Below are positions 39,166-48,906 of a stretch of DNA of 64,000 nt, piece after piece. The first letter of the stretch is position 1. Each line of letters starts with the position of its first letter. This DNA comes from Gemmatimonadota bacterium (lineage in GTDB: Bacteria; Gemmatimonadota; Gemmatimonadetes; Longimicrobiales; Gaopeijiaceae), in NCBI GenBank assembly GCA_041390105.1, contig JAWKQO010000001.1, positions 1,676,001 through 1,740,000 of the forward strand, given 5' to 3'. The notes under the pieces are model-generated. The model saw nothing but the letters and a program-made list of their open reading frames with translations. It searched no databases and had not been told where the DNA came from. The translations under genes were made by a program, and so were the position numbers.

Positions 39166-41652
39166 ATGTCCTTGTTCTCATGGTCGCACGCATCGCTGCG
39201 GCCGGGCCCGGATCGACGCCGCTCCGCCGTCCCCTTCGCTCTTCTGGTCTTTGCCACGGCCCTCATCGGCACCGTCCCAGCCCCGCTGGCGGGTCAGGAA
39301 GGTGCCACCGTAGCCGGGCGCGCCGTGAGCGCCGTCGACGGCTCCGCGATCGGCCTGGCCACCGTGGTGGTGGAGCGCACCTCCAGCGGCGACACCCTGT
39401 CCGGCGCGATCGCAGGGCAGGACGGGCGTTTCGTCCTGCGAGGCCTGACCCCGGAGCGCTACACAGTTCACGTCTCGTTCCCCGGCTTCTTCCCGGAGTC
39501 CGTTCCCCTCCTGGTCTCCGCGCTGAACCTCTCCTACGACCTCGGCGATATCCGGTTGACGGCGGTGGGGAGCATCGACGAGTTGCGCGTGACGGTGGAA
39601 GCGGTGCGCACGGCGGGGGTCGAGACGCAGGTGTTCCGGATCGGCGAGGCCGCGGCCCAGACCACCGGGTCTCTCCTGGATGCCATGCGCAACCTCCCCG
39701 GCGTGACGGTGGACCAGGACGGCAAGGTTTCGCTGAGGGGCAGTGACCACGTAGCCATCCTGATCGACGGAAAGCCGTCCAGTCTGACCGGGTTCGGAAG
39801 CCAACGTGGCCTGGACAATGTGCCCGCGGCCAACATCGAGGCCATCGAGATCATCAACAACCCGTCGGCCCGCTTCGACGCTGCAGGAATGGCGGGCATC
39901 ATCAACATCATCTACAGGCAGGAGCAGCAGCTCGGCCTTTCGGGGGACTTCGGCCTCTCGCTGGGCTTGGGACAGTTCTCCAAGCAGCGGCCCGACCTCC
40001 CCACCGAACTGGGCAGCTTCTCCACCAACGAGAAGATCATCCCGAGCGTGAGCCTGGCGTACAACACCGATCGCGTGCGCGCATTCGGGCACGGCGAGGT
40101 GTTCCGTCAGCACGATCTGCCCAACAACGAGTTCACGACTCGCTTCTACGATGATGGTCGGGTCATCGAGTCGCAGGTACCCGAGAATCGGGTGCAGACG
40201 CACTACATCTTCAACGGCGGATCGGATGTCCAACTCGATGACGTGAACATGCTCACGGTCTCCGGGATCTGGGACTTCGAGTCGCACACCGACCGCGCCC
40301 AGGTGCCGTTCATCCTCGATTCCACGGGAGAGCGGCTCCGCTACTGGTTCTGGCGGGAGCACGAGAGCACCGGATTCGTCAACGTCACCGCCAACTGGAA
40401 GCACCAGTTCGCGACGCCGGGTCAGGAGCTGGACGTCAACCTGCAGTATACGCGGGGCTGGGAGGACGAGGAGTACTTCCTGAACGAGGACTCACCGGTC
40501 CGCGTGGGCAGGGACGGCACGCACCTGAAGGCGGTCGAAAACACCGTGCCGTTGACCCTCGACTTCGTGCGCCCCCTGGCGAGCGGCCGGGTCGAGCTCG
40601 GAGGCAAGCTGCAGCGCCGCTGGCTTCCCATCACCTACACCGTGGACCGTGGCGTGCAGAGCGTCATCTACGACGGGTTGGGAGACCACTCGGATTGGGA
40701 AGAGGACCTCTACGCCGCCTACCTCAATCTGGTGCGCATCACCGACACCTACACGCTCGAGGGAGGACTGCGCCTGGAGCAGACCAGCGTCGAGTACCGG
40801 ATCCCGACGGAGAACATCTACTATCCGGGCAGCGATGCGTACGACTATCTGGAGCTCTTTCCCAACGTGAAGCTGACCTGGGCGTTCTCCAGCTCGGATC
40901 GCCTGATTGCAGCCTACAATCGCCGCATCGACCGGCCTGGCGAACCAGAGCTCCGCATCTTCCCCAAGTACGACGACCCCGAGCTGCTCAAGGTCGGGAA
41001 TCCCTTCCTGCGGCCACAACTCACGAATGTCTACGAGCTCGGGTACGGTCGTTCCTGGACCAGCGGATCCTGGACCACGTCCCTCTACCGGCGGGACATC
41101 TCCGACGCCTTCCTGCGCATCTTCGCGATCGACGACTCCAACGCCAACTACGACATCGTCAACAAGATCTACGAGAACGCCGGCAACTCCACGCAGACAG
41201 GCGTGGAAGTGATCGTACAGCAGGAGATCGCGGGTCCCTGGCTGCTCTCCGGGAGCGTGAACTGGTTCCGCAACGAAGTGGACGCGCTCCAGACCACGTT
41301 GTACTTCCCGACCCAACGCCCGTTCTCCTTGTCGGCATCGTCGCTCGATACCTGGGACCTGACCGTGAACAACCGCATCCGGGTTCCGGGCGATGGCGAG
41401 GTCCAGCTCAGCTTTATCCGCTACGGACGCCGCAACGTCCCGCAGGGTTTCGAGCGCGCCCGTTCCTCCGTGGATGTCTCGGGCAAGTGGCCGCTCGCCG
41501 ATCAGAATGCCGAATTGATCTTCACGTTTTCCGATATCTTCAACGACTTCGGGATCCGGCGTGAGGTCGAGGGGGAAGGATTCACCGCGCTGTACGAGAA
41601 CCTCATGGAGACGCAGGTCGCCACGGTGGGCATCCGCTGGCGCTTCGGCTGA
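39166..41652 (+). CDS. TonB-dependent receptor-like outer-membrane protein
   Basis: An 828-aa outer-membrane protein: signal peptide (~1-45, ending AGQE), carboxypeptidase-regulatory-like domain (~48-125; DGRFVLRGLTPERYTVHVSF), plug (~145-245; DAMRNLPGVTVDQDGKVSLR and NNPSARFDAAGMAGIINI) and a barrel of the outer-membrane beta-barrel type 3 class (~260-828), ending VGIRWRFG. The plug VAILIDGKPSSL segment is characteristic of Bacteroidota-like receptors of this class. The start is the ATG that gives a signal peptide; its ribosome-binding site is weak. The phosphatase-like gene follows 14 nt later. Confidence 0.85.
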   Translation: MSLFSWSHASLRPGPDRRRSAVPFALLVFATALIGTVPAPLAGQEGATVAGRAVSAVDGSAIGLATVVVERTSSGDTLSGAIAGQDGRFVLRGLTPERYTVHVSFPGFFPESVPLLVSALNLSYDLGDIRLTAVGSIDELRVTVEAVRTAGVETQVFRIGEAAAQTTGSLLDAMRNLPGVTVDQDGKVSLRGSDHVAILIDGKPSSLTGFGSQRGLDNVPAANIEAIEIINNPSARFDAAGMAGIINIIYRQEQQLGLSGDFGLSLGLGQFSKQRPDLPTELGSFSTNEKIIPSVSLAYNTDRVRAFGHGEVFRQHDLPNNEFTTRFYDDGRVIESQVPENRVQTHYIFNGGSDVQLDDVNMLTVSGIWDFESHTDRAQVPFILDSTGERLRYWFWREHESTGFVNVTANWKHQFATPGQELDVNLQYTRGWEDEEYFLNEDSPVRVGRDGTHLKAVENTVPLTLDFVRPLASGRVELGGKLQRRWLPITYTVDRGVQSVIYDGLGDHSDWEEDLYAAYLNLVRITDTYTLEGGLRLEQTSVEYRIPTENIYYPGSDAYDYLELFPNVKLTWAFSSSDRLIAAYNRRIDRPGEPELRIFPKYDDPELLKVGNPFLRPQLTNVYELGYGRSWTSGSWTTSLYRRDISDAFLRIFAIDDSNANYDIVNKIYENAGNSTQTGVEVIVQQEIAGPWLLSGSVNWFRNEVDALQTTLYFPTQRPFSLSASSLDTWDLTVNNRIRVPGDGEVQLSFIRYGRRNVPQGFERARSSVDVSGKWPLADQNAELIFTFSDIFNDFGIRREVEGEGFTALYENLMETQVATVGIRWRFG

Positions 41653-41666
41653 GGTTGGAGCGGGAG

Positions 41667-42251
41667 ATGCAGCTTCTGATCCGATCGGCGATCCGTAGCG
41701 CCATCGAAGCCATGGGCAGACTCGGACTGAGCGCGTGCCTGCTGGCCTCCATTCCCGTGGGTGGAGTCCTGGCCCAGCAGCCCGCCCCCGCACCCCTCGC
41801 GACCGTGCGCAACTTCCAGATCGTCTCCGAGCGCTTGGCGTCGTCTGGTCAGATCGGCTATGACCAGATCCCGCTCATTCGGGAGGCCGGCTATCAGGTG
41901 ATCATCAACCTGGCCGTAGCCGACGAGGAGAGGAACGGCAGGGAGGGTTTCCTGGTCGCGCAGGAGGGCCTCACCTATGTGCACATTCCCGTGGTGTGGG
42001 ACGAACCGGAGATTGCGGACGTTCGCATGTTCTTCGATGTCATGCGTGCGAACAGGGATCGCAAGGTCTACGTGCACTGCTTCGCCAACATGCGGGCGTC
42101 GGCCTTCGTCTATCTATGCCGGACGTTGGTCGAGGGCATGCCGGAGGCCGAAGCGCGTGCCACGATGAACGCTGTGTGGGACCCGCGAGAGAACGACGCC
42201 TGGGCCAGGCTGTTGGAGCGCGCCCGCACGGAGCTCGGCCAGGCGGGCTGA
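41667..42251 (+). CDS. Exported protein-tyrosine-phosphatase-like protein with C-x4-R loop
   Basis: A 194-aa protein with signal peptide (~1-32, ending VLAQ) and a dual-specificity-phosphatase/DUF442-like fold: GYDQIPLIREAGYQVIINLA, then TYVHIPVVWDEPE, and the P-loop VHCFANMRAS (~135). The canonical HCx5R becomes HCx4R, as in a group of bacterial phosphatase-like proteins. The general acid is perhaps Asp in WDEPEIAD. Phosphatase activity is therefore uncertain. Start: the ATG at 41667, six nt after GGAG. Directly downstream of the TonB receptor, so periplasmic action on an imported or phosphorylated compound is conceivable. Confidence 0.75.
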   Translation: MQLLIRSAIRSAIEAMGRLGLSACLLASIPVGGVLAQQPAPAPLATVRNFQIVSERLASSGQIGYDQIPLIREAGYQVIINLAVADEERNGREGFLVAQEGLTYVHIPVVWDEPEIADVRMFFDVMRANRDRKVYVHCFANMRASAFVYLCRTLVEGMPEAEARATMNAVWDPRENDAWARLLERARTELGQAG

Positions 42252-42387
42252 CGGATCCTCCCTCTCGGGCGGCGACCCGCATCGGCCCAGGGCAGCCGCG
42301 TCGCCCTTGCCCCTCCCCGCCCCGCGCGCCACCATCCCCGCAGGACCCTCGTGCGGTCCCTAGGACTTCCGGATGGAGATGTCGGTC

Positions 42388-45300
42388 ATGCGCGCGCGCT
42401 CGCTCCTCTTCGTCGCACTCCTCGGCTTTCAGCCTTCGACCGCTCCCGCCCAGACGGTCGACGCTTCCTATCTGGACCTGGTGTCCTGGCGCATGGTGGG
42501 ACCCACTCGAGGCGGGCGGGTCCTGGCGGTAGCAGGAGACCCACAGCACGACTTCACCTTCTATCAGGGCACGGCGGGCGGCGGCGTCTGGAAGACCGAA
42601 GACGGAGGCCTCAACTGGTCCAACGTGTCGGACGGCTCCTTCCACACGGGCTCCGTGGGCGCGATCGCGCTGGCAGCGTCCAACTCCGACATCGTCTACG
42701 TGGGCATGGGCGAGGCTTGTATCCGCGGAAACGCGTCCATCGGCGATGGCGTCTACCGCTCCACGGATGCCGGGCGCACCTGGACCCACATAGGGCTCGC
42801 CGCCACCAGCCAGATCGCGCGCGTGCGGGTGCACCCCACCAATCCAGATCTCGTGTACGTCGCGGCGTTGGGCACCCCGTGGGGCCCCAGTCCCGACCGC
42901 GGCGTGTATCGGAGCCGGGATGGTGGCGCCACCTGGGAGAAGGTCCTGTTCCGCGACGACGACACCGGTGCCATCGACCTGATCATGGACCCGACCAACC
43001 CCGACGTGCTCTACGCGTCGTTGCTGCAGCTCCGTCGCTATCCGTGGGGGTTCACCAGCGCCGGACCGGGCACGGGCCTCTTCAAGTCCACGGACGGCGG
43101 CGACACCTGGACCGAGCTCACAGACCGACCTGGCCTGCCGGACGGACTCAAGGGGCGCATCGGCATCACGGTCTCGCCGGCTCGTCCCGACCGGCTCTGG
43201 GCCATCATCGACGCCGAGCTGGGCAAGAAGGGAGTGTTCCGCTCCGACGACGCCGGTGACACCTGGACGCGCGTCAATGACAACGCCGACCTCACGCAGC
43301 GTCCCTGGTACTACCATCACATCTTTGCGGACACGAAGGATCCCAACACGGTCTACGTGCTCAATGTCCGCTTCTGGAAGTCGAGCGACGGCGGCGAGAC
43401 CTTCGAGCTGGTGCAAGCACCCCACGGCGACAACCACGACCTCTGGATCGATCCGGAGAATCCGCTGCGGATGATCAACGCCAACGACGGCGGTGCCACC
43501 GTTTCATTCAATGGAGGCCAGTCCTGGTCCAGCATCATGAACCAACCCACGGCGCAGCTCTACCACGTCGCGGTGGACAACGGCTTCCCCTACCGGCTCT
43601 ACGCCTCCCAGCAGGACAACACCACCATCTCCGTCCCTAGCCGCTCGGATTACGGCTCGGTCACCGTGGAGGACTGGTACACCGTGGGTGGTGGTGAGGA
43701 CGGATACGTGGCGCCGCGCACGGACGACCCCAACATCGTGTACGCCGGCGACCATCACTGGCTGTACCGCTACGACCACAGCACCAAGCAGATCCGCGAC
43801 ATCTCGCCGAACCCGGAGACCTACTACGGGTGGGGCGCGGCCGACATGCTGTATCGCTTCTGGTGGACATATCCGGTGATGACGTCACCACACGATCCCG
43901 ACGTGCTCTACGTCACCTCCCAGTTCGTGCACCGCACCACGAACGAAGGCCAGAGCTGGGAGGTGGTGAGCCCGGACCTGACGCGCGCCGACCCCAGCAC
44001 CATCGAACGTACGCCCTCCTACGAGCATCCCGAGCCGGGTCAGTACTGGGGCCCCATCACGCGCGAAGCATACGGACCCGAGTGGTACGCCACCGTCTTC
44101 GCCTTCGCGGAATCGCCCGCCCAGGCAGGCGTGCTGTGGGCCGGGTCCGATGACGGCTTCATTCACGTCTCTCGCGACAACGGCGCGAACTGGACCAAGG
44201 TGAACATCCCGGATCTGCCGGAGTTCGCGCTGATCAGCATCATCGAACCGGGTCACCACGACGCTGCAAGCGCCTACGTGGCGGCCACGCGCTACAAACT
44301 GGACGATCAGACCCCCTACCTCTACAAGACCAAGGACTACGGAGCCACCTGGACGCGCATCACCACCGGGATTCCCGCCAACGACTTCACGCGGGTGATC
44401 CGCGAGGACCCGGCACGGCCGGGCCTCTTGTATGCGGGGACGGAGCGGACGCTGTACGTCTCCTTCGACGACGGGGCGCACTGGCAGCCGCTCAACCACA
44501 ATCTGCCCGTGGTGCCGGTGCATGACATCCAGGTCAAGGAGGGCGACCTGGCCATCGCGACCCACGGTCGCTCGTTCTGGATCCTCGACAACGTCGCGCT
44601 GCTCCATCAGCTGAGCGCCGCCGCCATGGCGGAACCCGTTCACCTCTTCAGGCCCCGCAACACCATCCGCTTCCGGGACGGCGCGGACCTGGTCGCCAAC
44701 TACGCGGGAGGGGGCGCTGCGGGCCGCAACCCACCGAGCGGCGTGGTCGTGCCCTACTACTTCCATGATCGCCCGACCGGTTCGGTGACGCTGCGCATTC
44801 TCAAGGGCAGCGAGGTGGTGCGCAGCGTTGAGAACGCTCCCGCCCGCCAAGGGGCCAACACATGGATCTGGAACATGCGCTACCCGGGTGCTCGCGTGCT
44901 GGACGACGCGGTCTTCCAGGGGAGCCCGCAGGGACCTCTGGCCGCGCCGGGCACCTACACGGTCGAGCTGGTGGCGGACGGCCGCACCCAGCGCCAGGAC
45001 TTCCAGATCCTGCGTGACCCGCGCATCCACTACACGGATGCGGACCTGATGGCACAGCACGACTTCCTGATCGGCGTGCGGGACCGGCTGAGCGAGACCA
45101 TGGACCTGGTGAAGGAGATCCGGGACCTGCGCACCGAAGCCGAGCGCCTGGTCGAGGCGGGTGGGAATCGGCAGGAGCTGGTCGAGGCGCTCAAGCGCCT
45201 GAACGACAAGCTCTATCCATTGGAGGAGCGCCTGGTGCAGTACCGTGCTCGTGCGGGCCAGGACCTGATCGCCCAACCCACGGGCATCGACTCCAAGCTG

Positions 45301-45468
45301 GCCCGTTTGATGAACTTCGCCTCCATGGCCGACGCGCCCCCCACGGACGGAGAGCAAGAGCTCTTCCAACGGCTGGTGGAGGGGATCCGCGAGCGGGCCG
45401 AGGCGTTGGCCCGGATCCGGGAGGAGGAGTACGCGGAGCTGGTACGGAGGGCGCGGCTGGTCGGATGA
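42388..45468 (+). CDS. Secreted BNR/sortilin-like beta-propeller protein
   Basis: A 1026-aa exported protein: signal peptide 1-~24 (ending APAQ), then many Asp-box/BNR repeats of form S-DGG-TW (GVWKTEDGGLNWSNV, GVYRSTDAGRTWTHI, GVYRSRDGGATWEKV, LFKSTDGGDTWTEL, VFRSDDAGDTWTRV, IHVSRDNGANWTKV, LYKTKDYGATWTRI) building two propellers as in VPS10/sortilin and xyloglucanases. It then has a beta-sandwich (~770-880) and a helical C-terminus (~885-1020). Often called a glycosyl hydrolase, but no catalytic residues can be assigned. Start: the ATG at 42388 by spacing from GGATGGAG; the ATG at 42373 is possible. Confidence 0.82.
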   Translation: MRARSLLFVALLGFQPSTAPAQTVDASYLDLVSWRMVGPTRGGRVLAVAGDPQHDFTFYQGTAGGGVWKTEDGGLNWSNVSDGSFHTGSVGAIALAASNSDIVYVGMGEACIRGNASIGDGVYRSTDAGRTWTHIGLAATSQIARVRVHPTNPDLVYVAALGTPWGPSPDRGVYRSRDGGATWEKVLFRDDDTGAIDLIMDPTNPDVLYASLLQLRRYPWGFTSAGPGTGLFKSTDGGDTWTELTDRPGLPDGLKGRIGITVSPARPDRLWAIIDAELGKKGVFRSDDAGDTWTRVNDNADLTQRPWYYHHIFADTKDPNTVYVLNVRFWKSSDGGETFELVQAPHGDNHDLWIDPENPLRMINANDGGATVSFNGGQSWSSIMNQPTAQLYHVAVDNGFPYRLYASQQDNTTISVPSRSDYGSVTVEDWYTVGGGEDGYVAPRTDDPNIVYAGDHHWLYRYDHSTKQIRDISPNPETYYGWGAADMLYRFWWTYPVMTSPHDPDVLYVTSQFVHRTTNEGQSWEVVSPDLTRADPSTIERTPSYEHPEPGQYWGPITREAYGPEWYATVFAFAESPAQAGVLWAGSDDGFIHVSRDNGANWTKVNIPDLPEFALISIIEPGHHDAASAYVAATRYKLDDQTPYLYKTKDYGATWTRITTGIPANDFTRVIREDPARPGLLYAGTERTLYVSFDDGAHWQPLNHNLPVVPVHDIQVKEGDLAIATHGRSFWILDNVALLHQLSAAAMAEPVHLFRPRNTIRFRDGADLVANYAGGGAAGRNPPSGVVVPYYFHDRPTGSVTLRILKGSEVVRSVENAPARQGANTWIWNMRYPGARVLDDAVFQGSPQGPLAAPGTYTVELVADGRTQRQDFQILRDPRIHYTDADLMAQHDFLIGVRDRLSETMDLVKEIRDLRTEAERLVEAGGNRQELVEALKRLNDKLYPLEERLVQYRARAGQDLIAQPTGIDSKLARLMNFASMADAPPTDGEQELFQRLVEGIRERAEALARIREEEYAELVRRARLVG

Positions 45469-45480
45469 CGGACCGAAGTC

Positions 45481-45514
45481 GGCGGCGGGCGCAGGCCCGC
45501 CGCCGGCCTTCTTC
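45481..45514. terminator. Strong bidirectional terminator
   Basis: Perfect 10-bp stem GGCGGCGGGC/GCCCGCCGCC with loop GCAG, followed on the plus strand by GGCCTTCTTC. Lies between convergent stops at 45468 and 45513. Confidence 0.65.
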
Positions 45515-46001
45515 AGCCTCCGAGCGCCCTCCGCACCGCCTCCCGCACATCGGAGCGCGCCGAGGCGGTATCGAAGCCACTCAGCGCCCGTTGGGCCTCC
45601 GCGCCGCCGATGGCGCCCAGTGCCTCGGCAGCGCGGATGCGGTACTTCGCTTCGTAGTTGGCCCGGTACCGGGCCACCCACTGCGCTTCGCTGATGGTGG
45701 TGTCGGCGCGCCGCGCATACGAGCCGCGCAACGCCTGCTCCAGTGCCGCGACGCGCTCGGCCGGAGGGCCCTGGTTCAGATAGCCGGCGAGGGTTTGCAC
45801 CGCCGCCCCCCCCATTGCGACCACTGCCTGGCGCTCGCCTTCGTCACACTCCTCGCATTCCATCCAACGTCCGACGGGATCGGTAGGATAGGCCGGGACC
45901 TGGCTCGGGGGCACCTGCGAGGTCTCCGCGTCGGGCGGCTGGGACTTGGGCGCGCATCCCGCAAGGAGTAGCCCCGCCAAGCCGATGACGACGATCTTCA
46001 T
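45513..46001 (-). CDS. Hypothetical lipoprotein with HEAT-like helices
   Basis: A 162-aa lipoprotein: signal with lipobox LLAGC (Cys 16), a Pro-rich linker (~18-42), ECEECDEGERQAV with a CxxC, then paired helices (AVQTLAGYLNQGPPAERVAA and RIRAAEALGAIGGAEAQRAL) resembling HEAT/PBS-lyase repeats. Likely a protein-interaction module at the membrane. ATG start. It lies 22 nt downstream of the metzincin gene on the same strand, so probably co-transcribed with it. Confidence 0.68.
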   Translation of the reverse strand: MKIVVIGLAGLLLAGCAPKSQPPDAETSQVPPSQVPAYPTDPVGRWMECEECDEGERQAVVAMGGAAVQTLAGYLNQGPPAERVAALEQALRGSYARRADTTISEAQWVARYRANYEAKYRIRAAEALGAIGGAEAQRALSGFDTASARSDVREAVRRALGG

Positions 46002-46023
46002 GGTAGTCTCCTCGACACGCGGG

Positions 46024-46974
46024 TCAGTTGGGCACGCCGTCCAGGGCGAGCCAAGGACACGTGTCCGTGATGTCGGAATCCAGGCAGGTACGCGTGGCGC
46101 CCGTGCGGTAGCCCAGCCCGTTCAGGTCCGAGCTGGCATTCAGGGACATCCGCAGGTCCTGGCCTTCGGAGAAGTGGTCCCGCCCGAAGCCACCGCCCAC
46201 CATGATGTTGTTGGCGGCGAAGTCCAGGACGCCATCCCCGTCGTAGTCGACGCTGTTCGTGTGTCCCAGACTGAACGCGTGTCCCAACTCGTGGGTCAGC
46301 GACTCGGGTTGAGCCAGGGATCCGATCATGATGATGTTGTCGGTTCCGCAGTGCCAACCAGTGAACGCTTCATTCGTGTAGTAGATGTTGATCTGACCCG
46401 CCGTATAGATGGTGGCGTCGCTCGTAATCGACGAAGTCGTGCAGAAACCTCCGTTCCAGACGTCGATCGCCACCTGGTTGATGGTGGTCGAATCGGCCGT
46501 TGCCACGTTCTGATACGTGGCCGTGAACGCAATTCCTCCGTGGTTCTCGTCGAAGAGGGTGTCGGCCAGTGCAATCTCGCCGGCCGCCGGCGCGCCGGCA
46601 CCGGAGCCCCCGTCGGCCCGCCATACCACGACGGGCACCACGATACGATCGGGGGTCAGATCGATGGTCACCGTGCCGTATGAGGACGAAAACACACTGC
46701 TGGGGTCAGCCAGCGCGACCGCGTCTCCGTTGGAAAAGACGATGATCTCGGTGTTGCAGGCACCCGGAGCGTCGAAGGTACCCAGGCTCACGGGTCCATC
46801 CACGATCCGGTAGATCGAATCATTCACGCAGGTGCCGCCGAGGTTGCCGTCGACGAGCACTACGGCGCTGTCGGCGCCGGCGTTGTTGGTCACACTCGCG
46901 CAGTGGCAGCCGCCACCGATGGCCAGCGGCGTCAGGGCGAGGACACGAAGGGGGGGAAGGCGCGGGATGCGCAT
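46024..46974 (-). CDS. Metzincin-type secreted zinc metalloprotease (matrixin-like)
   Basis: A 316-aa exported lipoprotein-like protease: basic N-terminus with IGGGC lipobox-like Cys, beta-rich pro-region, and the zinc site HELGHAFSLGH (about residues 227-237), followed by a Met-turn candidate in NIMVGGGFG. Four or more Cys in the C-terminal part suggest disulfides. The matrixin/M10-like assignment rests on the HExxHxxGxxH motif. ATG behind GGGAGG. Followed on the same strand by a HEAT-like lipoprotein. Confidence 0.8.
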   Translation of the reverse strand: MRIPRLPPLRVLALTPLAIGGGCHCASVTNNAGADSAVVLVDGNLGGTCVNDSIYRIVDGPVSLGTFDAPGACNTEIIVFSNGDAVALADPSSVFSSSYGTVTIDLTPDRIVVPVVVWRADGGSGAGAPAAGEIALADTLFDENHGGIAFTATYQNVATADSTTINQVAIDVWNGGFCTTSSITSDATIYTAGQINIYYTNEAFTGWHCGTDNIIMIGSLAQPESLTHELGHAFSLGHTNSVDYDGDGVLDFAANNIMVGGGFGRDHFSEGQDLRMSLNASSDLNGLGYRTGATRTCLDSDITDTCPWLALDGVPN

Positions 46975-47172
46975 GGGGCCTCCCGGGTGGGTGGTGCGAT
47001 CGGGCCGCCCGTAGGCGGCGTGGGTGTGACCTGAAGAGGCGTCACCCCAGGTCGAAACAGGACATCGGTGGGACCGCCCGAGATGGGCCGCGGAGCCGGG
47101 GCAGGGCGACTCGCGGATTCCCGGAAGAGACGACGCGGGAACTCCGCACGTTGTCGGGCCTATGGAGCGCAC

Positions 47173-47841
47173 ATGGTCAACGAGGAACTCTTTGCCAAGG
47201 TGGACGCGTACGTCGAGGGGCTCTACGGCGGCGACGACGCAGACCTGACCGCCGTCGAGGCGTCGCTGGCCGAGGCCGATATGCCCCGGATCAGCGTTTC
47301 GCCGGTCCACGGCCGCTTCCTGCACCTGCTGGCCCTGACGCGAGGCGCGACGCGGATTCTCGAGCTGGGCACGCTGGCCGGGTACAGCACCATCTGGATG
47401 GCGCGCGCGCTTCCCCCCGACGGGCGCTTGATCACCATCGAGGCCGACCCGAAGCATCAGGCAGTCGCGCAGCGCAACCTGGAGCGGGCCGGCGTGGCTC
47501 ATCTGGTGGAGATTCGGGGTGGTCGCGCGCTCGATGTGCTGCAGGAGCTGCGCGACCAGGGCGCCCACCCGTTCGACCTCATCTTCATCGATGCAGACAA
47601 GCCGCCGATGGCCGACTACTTCCGGTGGGCACTCCAGCTCTCGCGGCCAGGCACGCTGATCATCGCGGACAACGTGATCCGCAGCGGCACGGTGCTGGAT
47701 GCCAACCACGAGGAGGAGGCGGTTCAGGGGGTCCGGCGCTTCAACGCGTTGTTGGCGAAGACGCACGGGATCACTTCCACGATCCTCCAGACGGTGGGGC
47801 GGAAGGGTCACGACGGACTCGCGCTCGCCCTTGTGCGCTAG
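47173..47841 (+). CDS. Class I O-methyltransferase (COMT/CCoAOMT-like)
   Basis: A 222-aa soluble methyltransferase of the Methyltransf_3 group, transferring methyl groups from SAM to catechol-type hydroxyls. Motif I: ILELGTLAGYSTIWMARALP (~63-82), acidic LITIEADPKH (~90), metal-binding IFIDADKPPMADYF (~140) and IIADNVIRSGTVLD (~165), i.e. the Asp and Asn that hold Mg2+. GGAG at 6 nt before ATG 47173; upstream frame extensions are not supported. Followed 45 nt later by a winged-helix gene on the same strand. Natural substrate unknown. Confidence 0.87.
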   Translation: MVNEELFAKVDAYVEGLYGGDDADLTAVEASLAEADMPRISVSPVHGRFLHLLALTRGATRILELGTLAGYSTIWMARALPPDGRLITIEADPKHQAVAQRNLERAGVAHLVEIRGGRALDVLQELRDQGAHPFDLIFIDADKPPMADYFRWALQLSRPGTLIIADNVIRSGTVLDANHEEEAVQGVRRFNALLAKTHGITSTILQTVGRKGHDGLALALVR

Positions 47842-47886
47842 CGCACGCGCAGTCCCGCGGCCTCTGCGCGCGCGAGTCCTTCGCGG

Positions 47887-48903
47887 ATGACGCGGCTGGG
47901 TCTCACCCGGGAGCAGATCCTCCGGTTCCGACGCCGGGTCGGTGCCCTGGACGCACGTCTCCCAGCGGGCCCCCTCTCGGGGGCGCACGCCGCGCGGGCG
48001 GGCCTCCAGGACAGTATGCCGCGTGCCGCACTGCTCTCCCTCCACGCACGCGTCAGTGCCACCGCGCCCGACGCGCTGGAAGACACCGCGTGGGTCCAGA
48101 TCTGGGGTCCGCGCTACAGCGCCTACGTGGTGGCGTCTGGGGACCACCCGATCTTCACCGTGGGGCGCATGCCCGACTCCCCGGCCAAGCAGCGCACCTT
48201 CGAGCGGATGGCCGCGCGCCTGGACGCGCTTCTGGAAGGTCGGGAGATGCCGGCGGACGCCGCGGAGCGGGCGCTGGGAGAGGCACGGAACCGACTGCGC
48301 TACGCCACCCTCACCGGACGTCTCCTGATCCGGTGGGACGGCGCGCACCAGCCCACCGTGCGGGTCACTTCGCCGCCTACGCTCGATCCACTGGACGCCC
48401 GCCTGGAGCTCGCCCGTCGGCACCTGCGCGTGTTCGGCCCAACCACGGTCGACGCCTTCACGCGCTGGGCCGGTGTCGGCGCACGGGAGGCTCGCGGGGC
48501 GTACCAGACCCTTCAGCCCGAGCTCACACCTGTGCGCACACCCGCGGGCGATGCCTCCATCCTCAGCGAGGACGAAGCAGCATTCCGCGAACCCGCTGTA
48601 CCCGCAGCTTCAGCCCGACTGCTCCCGAGTGGGGACGCCTACTACCTGCTGCAGGGAGACGATCGAGCCTTGCTGGTTCCTGACGCGACGCGCCGGGCCG
48701 CCCTCTGGACGTCCCGCGTGTGGCCGGGAGCGGTCATGGTCGACGGAGACATCGTCGGCATCTGGCGGCGTGCGGGAGCGGTGCTCACCGTCGAGCCCTG
48801 GCAACGCCTCGCGCGCGCCGCCCGCGACGCGGTCGCGGCCGAAGCCGGGTCGCTGCCTCTGCCCGGGCTTCGGGATCCGATCGTCGTGCAGTGGGCGGAC
48901 TGA
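47887..48903 (+). CDS. Winged-helix DNA-binding domain protein (HTH_42/YcaQ-like)
   Basis: A 338-aa protein of the winged-helix DNA-binding family related to YcaQ/AlkX interstrand-crosslink glycosylases. Features: N-terminal helices LGLTREQILRFRRRVGALDA, central VQIWGPRYSAYVVASGDHPI, a DNA-contact-like segment RLLIRWDGAHQPTVR, helices HLRVFGPTTVDAFTRWAG and the end GAVLTVEPW. Members lacking the YcaQ QxQ loop are usually only annotated as winged-helix. That loop (LQxDPIN) is not seen here, so glycosylase activity is not claimed. ATG 47887; no signal. Confidence 0.72.
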   Translation: MTRLGLTREQILRFRRRVGALDARLPAGPLSGAHAARAGLQDSMPRAALLSLHARVSATAPDALEDTAWVQIWGPRYSAYVVASGDHPIFTVGRMPDSPAKQRTFERMAARLDALLEGREMPADAAERALGEARNRLRYATLTGRLLIRWDGAHQPTVRVTSPPTLDPLDARLELARRHLRVFGPTTVDAFTRWAGVGAREARGAYQTLQPELTPVRTPAGDASILSEDEAAFREPAVPAASARLLPSGDAYYLLQGDDRALLVPDATRRAALWTSRVWPGAVMVDGDIVGIWRRAGAVLTVEPWQRLARAARDAVAAEAGSLPLPGLRDPIVVQWAD

Positions 48904-48906
48904 GGG

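Noticed and set aside
43885..45681. 598-aa minus-strand ORF
   Set aside because: Antisense to the BNR-repeat protein; no signal, motif or RBS.
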